Source: Novipirellula aureliae
GTDB taxonomy: Bacteria; Planctomycetota; Planctomycetia; Pirellulales; Pirellulaceae
DNA: 64,000 bases
Assembly: GCF_007860185.1 (NCBI RefSeq)
Contig: NZ_SJPY01000010.1
Span: forward strand, 182,524 to 246,523
Direction: 5' to 3'
Position numbers and translations under genes: made by a program. Positions 33,616-43,769 of the stretch are shown here, in pieces; positions within the stretch are counted from its first letter, which is position 1, and each line of letters begins with the position of its first letter. The notes beneath the pieces are model-generated. The model did no database searches and was not told the DNA's origin. It saw nothing but the letters and a program-made list of their open reading frames with translations.

Positions 33616-35598
33616 CTACTCCTGTTCTTGGCGGGTTGGTTCATTTATTTCGGCGGGCTCCAAAGCGTAAACTCGGAAGTCCGTGTAGATGTGATGGGTG
33701 CCGACCAAGCGAAAGCCAAAAAAGCCGTCTTGGTAAACGGGAAAACGATCGAGATCATAGGCGACTTGCTGAAAGACGGTCCTGCCTTGACTGTCGCGTC
33801 CTTCGATCTGAATCGGGTCGCCTTTCGCGATTTGGTAAATCAGTTTGCCATCGACGATGTATTGAATCACATCATCATAGGCGACCAATTGTACCGTCAT
33901 TACCTTGTCCGGAGTGATCAGGTATCCCGGTTTTTCGTCCTTGTCATTGAGCGCCAAATGTTCGACTGGCTCGCCATCGACTTCGCGCGGATAGCGTCGC
34001 ATCCGGGTCGTAAGGTTAGCGATTGCTCCCCCGCCACCGGTGCTCGCGTAATAGCCGTGAATCTTATCGTAGGATGAGAACTTTCCCGTGTATCGTTTTG
34101 AATCAAACAGTCCTTGGTCGGGATCGAGCGGATCGGACGCCATCCAAAAGTTGTTGATGTCACGCGGTTGAAGTCCCTTCGTCGGTGTTTTCGGCGTTGG
34201 ACAGAGCACGTCATAGGTGATTGCTACGCGAGTGGGGAGTTTTTGTTTGAACCACACCGTGCATCCACGTCCCGGCAACATGCAGTCGAGCGATCGATTC
34301 TTTGCCACGACTTCGGCCGCGGCGAATCCAGCTCGCTCTTGCACCTGGACGACCCAGTTATCCAAGTTTTCAAAATCATCCTGAACCAGTTTCGCTCCAA
34401 CCTTGAACAGCCCCACACCATGCCCTAGCACCAGGGGTTTATCACGACGGATACTAGGCTCGGAGAGCACAGGCAATCCGTAGCAAAGCAGCGTGCCCCA
34501 CGACATGTGTTGTCGATGGGTGCCTTCCGGTCGTTCTTGGTCTGCCACTCTCCGACTATACGGCATCTCCAGCCCTTTGCGGTCATGGTAGTGGTGAACA
34601 ACCCGTTCGTAGATAGGACGAAAGCTTCCACGGCCCCGTCGAGCGATGGTTCGATTATCGTATCTACCATCGACGCTGCGAAAGCGTACGTACGGAACGT
34701 CTTCACCAAGGTTGTATTTGGCGGTGTACTCGAATCCAAGTGCAAGCCGATTGTCGGCGGCGGCATACAAGTCCACGCCTTGCTTCCACGCCATTTCGCA
34801 AGCGCAGGCAAGGAAGCCAAGCCCCATTTGCACATGCAATTGATCTCGCCCACTTTCTTGGCATTCACCGAACTCGTTGAGATAGTTCTCGATCGCGCCA
34901 TTGCCTTCGCCATGCAAGAAGTATTCCGTTGCACGATCAAACATTGCGCGATCCTCAAGAAACACTCCCATCGCGATCATGGTCTGGATCATGGCGGCAT
35001 CCCAGTTACCATTGGCTGTGGGATGAAAATTCTCAATCACCGGATAAAACACGTTCCGAAGCATGAGTTCAAACTGCTTTTGCTCTTCGACCTTCCACAG
35101 CGTGCTGGTGTGTCGAATGAGCTCGGCCGCATTGCAAAACGCCACACCATCCATCCCGACCAATAATCGAGCGTCATGTCCAGAGACGGACTCCAGCGTG
35201 GTGGCCCAAGCGTTCAAAATCTCGATCGCCTTTTTCGCATGAGCCTCCTCTTGGGTTAGGCTCCACTGTAGGGCATGGGCATATGCCGCCTCCGCGTCTC
35301 GAGACATATCTGAGCTGCCGATATCCGGATTGTTCACGACCCCCCGGACGACTCCAGCGATTGGCTTGGGGGTGTAATCCAAAGAAGCACTTTTGTCAGA
35401 TCGCAATTGCTGCCAAGCCGATTTCCATGGCTGCTGGCCGGCTTCGAGCTGCCGTTGAATGAATTGCAGTTCGGCATGACTATGCAGCAACCCAGGGTGG
35501 ACGAACGGCTTGGCTGCATGGTCCGAATTCGTTGTATCCGCTGCGATGGCAGAAGCGACACCGCCACAGGTTAGAAGGAGCAGAAGAAAGTATTTCAT
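33616..35598 (-). CDS. Secreted alginate-lyase-type protein with DUF6250 domain
   Basis: A 660-residue predicted polysaccharide lyase. Signal peptide MKYFLLLLLTCGGVASAIA. Residues ~30-370 form an alpha-toroid of the alginate lyase superfamily, with family strings PFVHPGLLHSHAELQFIQ, HPTANGNWDAAMIQT and CQESGRDQLHVQMGLGFLA. Residues ~395-640 are a beta-rich DUF6250-type domain (RDINNFWMASDP, YTGKFSSYDKIHGYYASTGG). The combination is found in planctomycetes and Bacteroidetes. The substrate is not necessarily alginate, given the fucosidases nearby. The next gene downstream is a remnant, so the operon may have been longer. Confidence 0.87.
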   Translation of the reverse strand: MKYFLLLLLTCGGVASAIAADTTNSDHAAKPFVHPGLLHSHAELQFIQRQLEAGQQPWKSAWQQLRSDKSASLDYTPKPIAGVVRGVVNNPDIGSSDMSRDAEAAYAHALQWSLTQEEAHAKKAIEILNAWATTLESVSGHDARLLVGMDGVAFCNAAELIRHTSTLWKVEEQKQFELMLRNVFYPVIENFHPTANGNWDAAMIQTMIAMGVFLEDRAMFDRATEYFLHGEGNGAIENYLNEFGECQESGRDQLHVQMGLGFLACACEMAWKQGVDLYAAADNRLALGFEYTAKYNLGEDVPYVRFRSVDGRYDNRTIARRGRGSFRPIYERVVHHYHDRKGLEMPYSRRVADQERPEGTHRQHMSWGTLLCYGLPVLSEPSIRRDKPLVLGHGVGLFKVGAKLVQDDFENLDNWVVQVQERAGFAAAEVVAKNRSLDCMLPGRGCTVWFKQKLPTRVAITYDVLCPTPKTPTKGLQPRDINNFWMASDPLDPDQGLFDSKRYTGKFSSYDKIHGYYASTGGGGAIANLTTRMRRYPREVDGEPVEHLALNDKDEKPGYLITPDKVMTVQLVAYDDVIQYIVDGKLIYQIAKGDPIQIEGRDSQGRTVFQQVAYDLDRFPVYQDGFFGFRLVGTHHIYTDFRVYALEPAEINEPTRQEQE

Positions 35599-35712
35599 AG
35601 GATGCTGTCGTGATATTTAGTAGTTAGACGTCTGCGATTGCATCGCGACTAAAAAGTTCGGCGCGGATCTCGCCCAATCATCGTTATGCACAGAGTCGTT
35701 GTAACCCGTTTC

Positions 35713-37068
35713 TTATTTCCCAATACAATACAAAGTTGTCTCTGACCGGATGAACATATTACCATCGCTGACCGCGGGCGTCGAGTCGAAGCCGCTTGTG
35801 TCAGCCGTCATGTCCGCGATGCTGATCGCTTCGAATTCTGGTTTGGCCGCAATGACATGAATCGCTCCGGTTTTCTTAAGAATATAAATCTTTCCATCGA
35901 TCAGAACGGGTGATGGATAGTCTCCACCACGACCGCCGCCTCCACGGCCGCCGCGACCACCACGCCCGCCTCGCTGCGTCGGGGCACCCTCGGCAACGTT
36001 CGCTTGAGCAGGAGGTTCCGGACTTCCGGGCAATCGTTTTTGAAAGACACGTTCTCCCGTTTTCGCATTGAGACAACTGAAGACATCGCCATTGACCGAG
36101 TAAATATAGCCGTCATGGGCAATCGGGCTGGCGTAGCGGCTTTGGAGCGGCGCTTCCCAGACGGCATCGGAACGGGAACCGTCCGCATGCACGGCAACCG
36201 AATTTCCGCCGCGAGACGATTGCAAGAAAAGAACATCTTCACTGACGATCGGCCCAACGTTTGTCTGGTCACTGTTGGCCCCCTGCGCCGACCAGAGTTT
36301 TTCTCCGGTTACTGGGTCAATCGCCCAGACGGAGCCAGCAACCGTCATTATGATTTTGTCGTCATGTAGAATGGGTGTTGCCCAAACGCTTTGGAGGGCT
36401 TGGTCGGTAATCCGCCATCGTTCCTCGCCCGTCATTTTGTCGAGCCCAATCAATGACTCCGCTTCGTCAGAAGCATTGATGACGACGACATCTCCAGCAA
36501 GTACCGGACTAGCCGACGAACCCCATCGCTGTTTACCGGAGCCCCTACCGACACTTGTTTGCCAGAGCTTATTTCCCTCCAGATCAAACGCAAGGACACC
36601 TGTTTTGCCAAAGAATACATAAACACGCTCGCCGTCGGACGCCGGTGTGTGACTTGCGTATCCATGAGAAGGTACTCCGGATCCAGAATACGGGTCTTCA
36701 GGCTGGACCGCTGCAACGTCGATCTTCCATTCAACTTCCCCCGTGTTGCGGTTCACGCAAATCAGATGCCGCATTAAATCGGTGATCTCACCGACCGAAT
36801 CACGCCCCATCCCGTAACCACTATATGCCGTCGCAAAAACTCGGTCGCCGACAACGATAGGACACGAGACGCCGCGTCCAGGTAGCTCCCGCTTCCATTT
36901 CACATTTTCGGATGTCGTCCAGGTCTCAGGCAAATTAACGAGCCCCTCCGCTGTCCCTGAGCCATTGGGTCCGCGAAATCGATCCCAATCGGCGTGAACA
37001 CTAGAGTGCACCGACAGCAGTAAGGCCACGGCGGGTAACAGGCATTGAATTTTTCGGGTCAGAATCAC
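35713..37068 (-). CDS. Secreted PQQ-like beta-propeller protein
   Basis: A 451-residue propeller of the kind planctomycetes carry in many copies. GTG at 37068 is chosen as start because AAGGAGAG lies 6 bases upstream and it gives the signal peptide KIQCLLPAVALLLSVHSSVHA; the open frame from 37143 lacks this. It starts with WDRFRGPNGSGTA. Repeats of the type GEVEWKIDV, GNKLWQTSV, GEERWRITD and GEKLWSAQG form the blades. A Gly/Arg-rich insert (RGGRGGRGGRGGGGRGG) lies near residue 365. No redox-cofactor residues can be assigned; it is probably a scaffold or binding protein. Confidence 0.9.
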   Translation of the reverse strand: MILTRKIQCLLPAVALLLSVHSSVHADWDRFRGPNGSGTAEGLVNLPETWTTSENVKWKRELPGRGVSCPIVVGDRVFATAYSGYGMGRDSVGEITDLMRHLICVNRNTGEVEWKIDVAAVQPEDPYSGSGVPSHGYASHTPASDGERVYVFFGKTGVLAFDLEGNKLWQTSVGRGSGKQRWGSSASPVLAGDVVVINASDEAESLIGLDKMTGEERWRITDQALQSVWATPILHDDKIIMTVAGSVWAIDPVTGEKLWSAQGANSDQTNVGPIVSEDVLFLQSSRGGNSVAVHADGSRSDAVWEAPLQSRYASPIAHDGYIYSVNGDVFSCLNAKTGERVFQKRLPGSPEPPAQANVAEGAPTQRGGRGGRGGRGGGGRGGDYPSPVLIDGKIYILKKTGAIHVIAAKPEFEAISIADMTADTSGFDSTPAVSDGNMFIRSETTLYCIGK

Positions 37069-37074
37069 AACCAG

Positions 37075-37082
37075 CTCTCCTT
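37075..37082 (-). promoter_or_regulatory. Ribosome-binding site of PQQ-like gene
   Basis: AAGGAGAG on the minus strand, 6 bases before GTG at 37068. It sets the start of the propeller gene. Confidence 0.75.
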
Positions 37083-37206
37083 GAGGATTTCGATAAGATA
37101 GACACAGTAGAAACTGGGGAACTGCCCACAAAAGAAACCGCATTCACCATGCAGTCATAGGCCTTCCGAATTGAAAGTCAGAACTCTCAAAATACACAGC
37201 GATGGG

Positions 37207-37824
37207 TTATTGCAATTTCGCGAGTTCTTCGAGCACGTTGGCAGCGGATTCGCGTCCACGGTGAGAGGTGCTCGTCAAACCAAACTTGACTTTGTTGTCA
37301 GCGCCGACAATGAAAGTCGATGGATAGGCTGTCTCGCGAGGAGCTTCCCAACGCAAACCCCATGCATTGGTAAACGTGTAGTCAGGATCGATCAGAAAAT
37401 GGAAATGGTCAGGCAACTCGATCTCGCCCTGAAATTCTTTTGCGTGCTCAGCAAGCAGGGCCGCCGGACCTGGGTAAATCATGACTACCTGAGCGCCAGC
37501 CTTCTTTAATTCCGCTTTCTTGGACAAGAACTCAGCCACCTGACGACTGCAGACCGGACACTGATATTCCGGCCAGCCACGGAGGACGAGAAGAACAACG
37601 GGCCCGTTCTTTGACAGTTTCCGCAGTGAAATCGGCTCATTTTTTAGGTTCATCAACTCAAACTCAGGCGCTTCCGCATCGACTTTGGGAGGATGCGGAG
37701 CCTCCTTCCCCGGCACCGCCTGCCCCCGGCCTCCGCGCGCCCGCTCCTGAGTATTGCCGGTCGTTGCAATAGCCAGTGCCGCTATCGCAAGAAGTGTGCC
37801 TACTGAAGTCCTGAATCGTAGCAT
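37207..37824 (-). CDS. Secreted AhpC/TSA-type redoxin
   Basis: A 205-residue thioredoxin-fold protein with signal peptide (MLRFRTSVGTLLAIAALAIATTGNTQ). The active site is CPVC in YQCPVCSRQVAEFL. Other fold marks are PEFELMNLKNEPISL and YPSTFIVGADNKVKFG. It could be a peroxiredoxin or a thiol-disulfide protein; the two-cysteine motif within four residues favours the latter. It is the first gene of a minus-strand row running to the beta-helix gene; 138 bp separate it from the propeller gene. Confidence 0.85.
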   Translation of the reverse strand: MLRFRTSVGTLLAIAALAIATTGNTQERARGGRGQAVPGKEAPHPPKVDAEAPEFELMNLKNEPISLRKLSKNGPVVLLVLRGWPEYQCPVCSRQVAEFLSKKAELKKAGAQVVMIYPGPAALLAEHAKEFQGEIELPDHFHFLIDPDYTFTNAWGLRWEAPRETAYPSTFIVGADNKVKFGLTSTSHRGRESAANVLEELAKLQ

Positions 37825-38858
37825 CAATGCCGTCTTTGTGTTGGTGGTCGAATCGGTTTTTTTATTCTCTTGTTAGTTACAACCCTGAGCACGCCGTTTA
37901 GTTTCTCTGAAAATCGTCGATGCAGCAATAAACCGCGGATCAACGAGAGTCGAGTTTCGAACGTATTGACTTTGCGTGACGTTGATACGCACTCTCCCCC
38001 GTCGCGATACTCGCCATGCGTTTCGTCCCACCATTCTCGTTTCGGACCGTCCCAAAGCTCCCGTCGCGGAGGATCTTTAACGGGGTGTCGATCTATTCCC
38101 TATTCCCTAGTTCCCCATTCCCCATTCCCCATTCCCCATTCCCCATTTCTCATTTCTCATTTCTCAATTCTCAATTCTCAATTCTCAATTCTCAATTCTC
38201 AATTCTCAATTCTCAATTCTCAATTCTCAATAATGCCCGTGTCGACTGGTTCCCCCCCTTTTTTCCTTGCCTCCGATGATTACCCTGCGGATTGCCCTGC
38301 GGTAGCTGCAAAATCGTCGGAGTCATTTTTAAGGGAAACGGAAGGTGAATCTTGGTGTGATACGCAACCGAGGCCACTCTGCTCGTACCTGCAGTTAACC
38401 TCGAACCAACAACTCGCGAACGCCGAAAGTTTCCAAGCCGAGCGATCCAAGGGGTTCAACCTGTGGTCGAGCGTGGGAGCCGAATGGGTCGCAGGGACGG
38501 CACCGGCGAGTTTTTCGGCAAAGGGAACGGTTGGATCTCGACACCCGCTAGGCGTTGCCCACGCCATCTGGTACCCCCCCCCCACTATGATGGTTTTTGT
38601 CGTTGTTTCCTGCCGTTTAGCGAGAGATGCTTCCTGCGGAGTGAGTTTTTGAAAGGAGCTCGGTTCGCTTTCAGCCTTACGATGATTGTGCGGCATAATT
38701 GATCTTGGTAGCATACAGACGGCATGAAACCGCACATGGGAATGGTGGCGGATTTCGATGCATTTTCCTCAGAGATGCACATTCCTCAGCGTTGCAGCCG
38801 TTGGTTCGTTCGCTGTGAGGCTCCCATTTTCCCGCCCTCCTTCAAGGTTTAAGCAATC
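37825..38858. other. Intergenic region with heptamer array
   Basis: Over 1 kb between divergent genes. It has a 7-bp tandem array (38106-38232). The rest (38240-38858) holds open frames on both strands that overlap each other and look non-coding. A run of ten C near 38575 is notable. Confidence 0.5.
38106..38232 (+). repeat. Heptanucleotide tandem array, ~18 units
   Basis: Three successive variants of one 7-bp unit: CATTCCC about five times, then CATTTCT about three times, then CAATTCT about ten or eleven times. The stepwise change suggests local expansions by slippage at different times. Confidence 0.9.
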
Positions 38859-41258
38859 ATGATTAGCAAGACCTGGTCGAAGCGATCTGCTTTTCTGTCC
38901 TTCGCTGCCGTCATTTCTCTTGCCTGCGTTGACTCTGCGTTGGCTAAGGATCCTCCTGCAAAGCCCGACTTTACTCAAGGAGGCCAGACGGACGGAAGTC
39001 ACGATTGGACGCTCGGGCCCACCGGCGCGCGGGGCTGGATCTATGCGTGGAAACATACGGGCGATGCTCGTCAAATCCTGGTCACGAAGGTTGCCAAAGG
39101 TTCGCCTGCTGACGGTGTCTTGATGGTCGATGATGTCATCCTCGGCGTCGAGGGCAAATCCTTTGATGATGATGCGCGGATACAATTCGCACGCGCCGTG
39201 ACGCGAGCCGAGCAGGAAGAGTCGCGCGGTGTTCTCAAGTTGATCCGCTGGCGCGATGGTGAAACGGAGGATGTCGAAATCCGGATTCCAGTGATGGGTA
39301 CGTACAGCGATACAGCGCCTTATGATTGTCCCAAGTCGGCAAAAATCTTTGCGTTCGGCTGCGAGGCGATCGCGAAAAGAGGCCTAAGAAACGTCTCAAT
39401 CCCGAATAGTATCAACGCGCTCGCACTGCTGGCCAGCGGCAGGCCTGAATATCAGTCGATACTTTCTAGCTATGCCAAGAAGGTGTCCGACTACCATGAG
39501 GAGTCCTTTGCGACTTGGCACTATGGCTATGCGGTGATGTTTCTGGCCGAGTATGTCATGGCGACCGGCGATGACTCGGTGATGCCTGGGCTAAGGCGTT
39601 TGGCTCTAGAGGCTGCAAATGGGCAAAGCAAGGTGGGGACATGGGGACATCGGTTCGCGCTGCCGGACGGCAGAGTCGGTGGCTATGGTTGCATGAACTC
39701 GCCAGGAATCTCTTTGACAATCTCCATGGTGCTCGCTCGTGAGGCTGGCGTGAACGATCCCGTCCTCGATGGTGCGATCACTCGGGCAACCCGTTTCCTG
39801 CGTTGGTATGTCGATAAAGGGGCCATTCCCTACGGCGATCACGAGCCCTGGCCAGGACATGAAGACAACGGCAAGTGTTCGATGGCGGCGGTACTCTTTG
39901 ATCTGCTGGGCGATCGCGAAGCGGCGACCTTCTTTGCAAAAATGGGCACCGCGGGCTACGACGAACGAGAACGCGGCCACACTGGCAATTTCTTCAACAT
40001 CCTGTGGGCCATGCCTGCGGTGGCCCGCTGTGGTCCGTTAGCTTCGGCCGCGTATTGGCATGAGCAGTCTTGGTATTACGACCTCGCTCGCGGATTGGAC
40101 GGTCGTTTCCGATATCAAGGTTCGCCGGTCGGCGAGGAGGAGCACGGGAAGTATGCCAATTTTGAAAGCACCGGTTCCTATTTGCTGGCCTATGCGTTAC
40201 CGCTCAAAAGCCTTTACCTGACCGGCAAGAAACCGAGTTCGGTGGAGCCACTTGAGCCGACGGACGTGGATGATGTCATTGCTGCGGGACGTGGCTTTTT
40301 TTCGACGAAGGAAAAGGATCGCTTCCGCTACCAAGATCGGAGCGAAGAGGACTTGCTTGCCGGTTTATCGAGCTGGTCACCCGCGGTCCGCAAACGATCG
40401 ATTGAGGAACTGCGTAAGCGTGACGGAGACTTCATGCCCGTTATGTTGGAGTTGCTCGCTTCCGAAGATCGCTATTCTCGATATGGTGCGGCCGAGGCGC
40501 TCGGGCAACTCGGTCGGAACGCCGATGCGCCAGCCCGTGTGTCAGCCCTAATCGAGGCGTTTGACGCCGATGACGTGTGGTTGCGAATCCTGGCCGCAGA
40601 GGCTCTGGCCAGAATCGGTGAACCTGCAAAGCAAGCTGTTCCTCGGATGCTTGAACGGCTTGCAAAGCCCGATCCCGAAAACGATCCTCGTGGCATGGAA
40701 CAGCGATATCTTTGCTTCAATCTCTTTAACCGTCGCGGTGGCCTGATCGGCCAGTCGCTCGAAGGCGTCGATCGTGAACTGCTGTTGAATGCCGTTCGCG
40801 TGGGCCTGCAGAATGAAGATGGACGAGCTCGCGGTAGTCTTGGTTCGGTCTACGAGAATCTTACTTACGACGAAATCAAACCATTGCTGCCCGCAATCCA
40901 CCAAGCGATTGTCGAGCCCGCTCCGAGCGGAATCATGTTTGCCAGCGGAATTCGGCTAAGCGGCGTCGCACTACTTGCCAAGCACCGGATCCGAGAGGGC
41001 ATGCCGCTCTGCATTCAGATCATGGAGATCGACAAGTGGGGTAAGAAAAATCGCATCACCCAATGCCTCGCCACTCTCGAGACCTACGGGGCAGCGGCCA
41101 AAGCGGTCCTGCCTGAACTCCGGCAACTTGAAAAAGATCTGCTTGCCCACAGCGAGGCGCGGATGCTGGCGCCCGTCATCAAGCAGGTGCAGACGATGTT
41201 AGACGAAATGGAACAGGCTAACGATACCGTTGAATTACGTGGTATCGATGGGCTTTGA
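38859..41258 (+). CDS. Secreted DUF6288 protein with PDZ-like and HEAT-like parts
   Basis: A 799-residue protein with signal peptide SKTWSKRSAFLSFAAVISL...ALAKD. Residues ~40-135 have a PDZ-like domain (GARGWIYAW, ITxKVAKGSPADGVLMVDDVILGV-type string). Residues ~150-470 form an alpha-toroid of DUF6288 (SINALALLASGRPEYQ, YGCMNSPGISLTISMVLA, GHTGNFFNILWAMPAV). HEAT-like helical repeats follow at ~500-790. The function is not known; the fold is shared with terpene-cyclase-like and lyase-like barrels. Location beside glycosidases suggests a role with polysaccharide, unproven. Confidence 0.8.
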   Translation: MISKTWSKRSAFLSFAAVISLACVDSALAKDPPAKPDFTQGGQTDGSHDWTLGPTGARGWIYAWKHTGDARQILVTKVAKGSPADGVLMVDDVILGVEGKSFDDDARIQFARAVTRAEQEESRGVLKLIRWRDGETEDVEIRIPVMGTYSDTAPYDCPKSAKIFAFGCEAIAKRGLRNVSIPNSINALALLASGRPEYQSILSSYAKKVSDYHEESFATWHYGYAVMFLAEYVMATGDDSVMPGLRRLALEAANGQSKVGTWGHRFALPDGRVGGYGCMNSPGISLTISMVLAREAGVNDPVLDGAITRATRFLRWYVDKGAIPYGDHEPWPGHEDNGKCSMAAVLFDLLGDREAATFFAKMGTAGYDERERGHTGNFFNILWAMPAVARCGPLASAAYWHEQSWYYDLARGLDGRFRYQGSPVGEEEHGKYANFESTGSYLLAYALPLKSLYLTGKKPSSVEPLEPTDVDDVIAAGRGFFSTKEKDRFRYQDRSEEDLLAGLSSWSPAVRKRSIEELRKRDGDFMPVMLELLASEDRYSRYGAAEALGQLGRNADAPARVSALIEAFDADDVWLRILAAEALARIGEPAKQAVPRMLERLAKPDPENDPRGMEQRYLCFNLFNRRGGLIGQSLEGVDRELLLNAVRVGLQNEDGRARGSLGSVYENLTYDEIKPLLPAIHQAIVEPAPSGIMFASGIRLSGVALLAKHRIREGMPLCIQIMEIDKWGKKNRITQCLATLETYGAAAKAVLPELRQLEKDLLAHSEARMLAPVIKQVQTMLDEMEQANDTVELRGIDGL

Positions 41259-41294
41259 GCATGCCGTAAAGCGGCTTCGCTACGACCAAGCGTG

Positions 41295-41362
41295 ATTGGG
41301 ACTTCCAGTCCCAGTTTTATGCAGACTGCGGCTGGAAGCCACAGCCACGAAAAAAAGATTAG
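41295..41362. repeat. REP-like hairpin repeat
   Basis: Joins a TGGGACTTCCAGTCCCA hairpin with GCGGCTGGAAGCCACAGCC, the same core as at 4300 and 44454. It sits between the DUF6288 and GH95-like genes. Confidence 0.75.
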
Positions 41363-41418
41363 ATGCGGTGATAACGGATGGAAGTGCGGTCGATTTTGAT
41401 TCCCAACGAGACTAAATA

Positions 41419-43746
41419 ATGCGAACCATGCGAACGAAAAAAAGCGAATTCCTAACTTCTTGCTGTTGCCTGTTGGTCGCCTTGGGTGTCAGTTCAATCG
41501 TAACCACCAAGGCTGGCTTTGCCCAAGAGAGTGTTGACGCCAAGTCAATTGATTGGCAGGCGTATCTTGAGCCGTTCGATATGCGTTGGGATCGATTGCC
41601 GAAAAAGTGGTCGGAAGCTCCCTTTTTGGGCAATGGCGAACAGGGCACGTTGATGTACCAGTTGGGGCCGCGAGAGATTCGCTTTGACGTAGGCTGTTCG
41701 GCCGCACACGATCACAGGCCGTTTGAGCAAGACGACTTGACTGAAAAACATGTTGAGGTACTCAATCGTGGCAGGTTAACCATCGGTTCCCTGCGTCTAC
41801 AATTGCCCGCCGATGTTGTTGGTGGCTCGGCTCGAGTCAATCTATGGGATGCGGAAGCAACCGGGGTGTTGGAATCAGCCGACGGCAAGGTACAGTGGAA
41901 GTCGGTGGTTCATGCAACAGAGCCGGTGATTTTTGTGCAGTGGGAATCAGCGGGCAATTTGAAGGATACACGCATTGACTTTCGCACCGAACGTGCCAAA
42001 AACCCACGTGCCTTCCGCGGTAAGAACGAACGTCAACCGCCCCATCCTGAGCCCAAATCCTATGTCTCCGAAGATGGCATTCAGGCGAGCATTCAAGACT
42101 TGGTTGCCGGTGGCCAGACCGCGGTGGCCTGGAAGATCGATGACGCAGGTCCGAAGCATCGAATCTGGCTGAGTGTTCAGCACAGCTATCCCGATGCCAA
42201 TGCGATCGATAAAGCGATTGCTGCGGTTCGAATCGCCAGTTCCGCGGACAACGATTCCTGGTTGGCGTCCCATCGAGTTTGGTGGCACGAATATTATCCA
42301 CAGAGTTTTCTGTCGACAGGAGACGGCTATTGGGATTCGTTCTATTGGGTCCAGCAGTACAAGTTGGCTTGCGCCACGCGGAAGAACGGGTGGATCATCG
42401 ACAACCAAGGGCCGTGGTTACAGCCAACCGCTTGGAATGCAATTTGGTGGAATCTGAACGCGCAGTTATCGCACCAAGGTGGATACCAGGCGAACCGACG
42501 CGGTGCCGTTTCGGCGCTTAGTCACCGAATTGATGTCAATCAAGAATCGTTGAAGTTGAATGTTGCAGCACCCTATCGCCATGACTCCTCGGCGCTGGGG
42601 CGGAGCGTTTCGAACTGGGATCTACTTGGGCATGCAGGTGAACCGGGTGGACGCGATTCGATGGACCGCAATATTGGACGCGAAACAGCCAACTTGCTTT
42701 GGGCGTTACACAATGTTGATCTGGAGTATCGCTATTGGCAGGATGCCGATCTTCGTGACCGTGTCTTGTTGCCGGTATTGATTCGTGCGGTGAATTACTA
42801 CCGCCACTTTTTGAAAGAAGGTGACGATGGTTGGTTGCATTTGCCTCAAACGCACAGCCCCGAGTATCGTAATGCTGCGGATTGCTCGTACGATCTCGAT
42901 CTCTTGCGTTGGGCCGTTGGCCGATTGATCGAATTGTCCGCCGAACGAGCGTGGGATGAACAGCAACAACCGCTGCTGCCCGAATGGAAACGAATTCAAG
43001 CGAAGTTGGTGCCGACATGGGTTGATGAAACCGGTCGAATGATTGGCAAAGGCGTTCCACTCACAGGCGGTCATCGGCATTGGTCGCATCTGTTGGCTGT
43101 CTATCCGCTCCGCACCTTGACGCCTGAGAATCCCGACGATCGTCAACTGATTGAAAAAAGTGTGAAGCATTGGCGCAGTTTCGGCCGAGGGATTGCAGGC
43201 TACTCACACTCGGGCAGCGCATGCATCGCTGCGATGCTGGGAGACGGTGATTTGGCGTTGGAGTACCTAAGCAATTTAAAACCCTACGTTCATCCCAATA
43301 CATTTTATTCCGAAATTGGACTTCCCGTGATGGAAACACCCTTGCACGGAGCGACAGCGGTGCAAGAAATGTTGTTTCAGAGTTGGGGGGGACGCTTACG
43401 GTGTTTTCCCGCGGTTCCATCCACTTGGCCCGATGCACAGTTTGTGGATTTTCGTGGCGAAGGAGCATTCTTGGTGAGCGCGTTACGCCGCAACGGTAAA
43501 ACGGAGTGGGTCGAAGTCGTGTCGACCAAAGGTGGCAAGATTGAATTGGAAACTGGCATTCATGGCGGTCAATTTCAGATCCAAGGAAACGCGGAAGTCG
43601 AAGAATTACAAGATGGCGTGTTCCTATTGAAGACGTCTCCTGGAAGTGTGATCCGCGTTGCATCAGAAACGGCCAGCAAAGAGTCCTTGTTTGTGCCTCA
43701 AGTGATCCCGTCGCGAACCGACCTGTTTCGGTTCGGACTCAACTAG
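41419..43746 (+). CDS. Secreted GH95-like glycoside hydrolase
   Basis: A 775-residue predicted inverting alpha-L-fucosidase or relative. Signal peptide near residues 1-36 (CCCLLVALGVSSIVTTKAGFAQ). An N-terminal beta-sandwich opens with APFLGNGEQGTLMYQLGPREIRFDVG. The (alpha/alpha)6 barrel holds the GH95 marks NAIWWNLNAQLSHQGGYQAN, HLPQTHSPEY, CSYDLDLLRWAVGRL and GHRHWSHLLAVYPL. The C-terminal part is a small beta domain. GH95 includes alpha-1,2-fucosidases and galactosidases, so the sugar is not certain. Together with the GH29 gene it argues for a fucose-containing substrate. Confidence 0.87.
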   Translation: MRTMRTKKSEFLTSCCCLLVALGVSSIVTTKAGFAQESVDAKSIDWQAYLEPFDMRWDRLPKKWSEAPFLGNGEQGTLMYQLGPREIRFDVGCSAAHDHRPFEQDDLTEKHVEVLNRGRLTIGSLRLQLPADVVGGSARVNLWDAEATGVLESADGKVQWKSVVHATEPVIFVQWESAGNLKDTRIDFRTERAKNPRAFRGKNERQPPHPEPKSYVSEDGIQASIQDLVAGGQTAVAWKIDDAGPKHRIWLSVQHSYPDANAIDKAIAAVRIASSADNDSWLASHRVWWHEYYPQSFLSTGDGYWDSFYWVQQYKLACATRKNGWIIDNQGPWLQPTAWNAIWWNLNAQLSHQGGYQANRRGAVSALSHRIDVNQESLKLNVAAPYRHDSSALGRSVSNWDLLGHAGEPGGRDSMDRNIGRETANLLWALHNVDLEYRYWQDADLRDRVLLPVLIRAVNYYRHFLKEGDDGWLHLPQTHSPEYRNAADCSYDLDLLRWAVGRLIELSAERAWDEQQQPLLPEWKRIQAKLVPTWVDETGRMIGKGVPLTGGHRHWSHLLAVYPLRTLTPENPDDRQLIEKSVKHWRSFGRGIAGYSHSGSACIAAMLGDGDLALEYLSNLKPYVHPNTFYSEIGLPVMETPLHGATAVQEMLFQSWGGRLRCFPAVPSTWPDAQFVDFRGEGAFLVSALRRNGKTEWVEVVSTKGGKIELETGIHGGQFQIQGNAEVEELQDGVFLLKTSPGSVIRVASETASKESLFVPQVIPSRTDLFRFGLN

Positions 43747-43769
43747 AGCATTTTGTTTTTTGATGTGGC

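Noticed and set aside
38280..38735. Open frames on both strands in the 1-kb gap
   Set aside because: They overlap each other, start without ribosome-binding sites and include a poly-C run; composition is non-coding.
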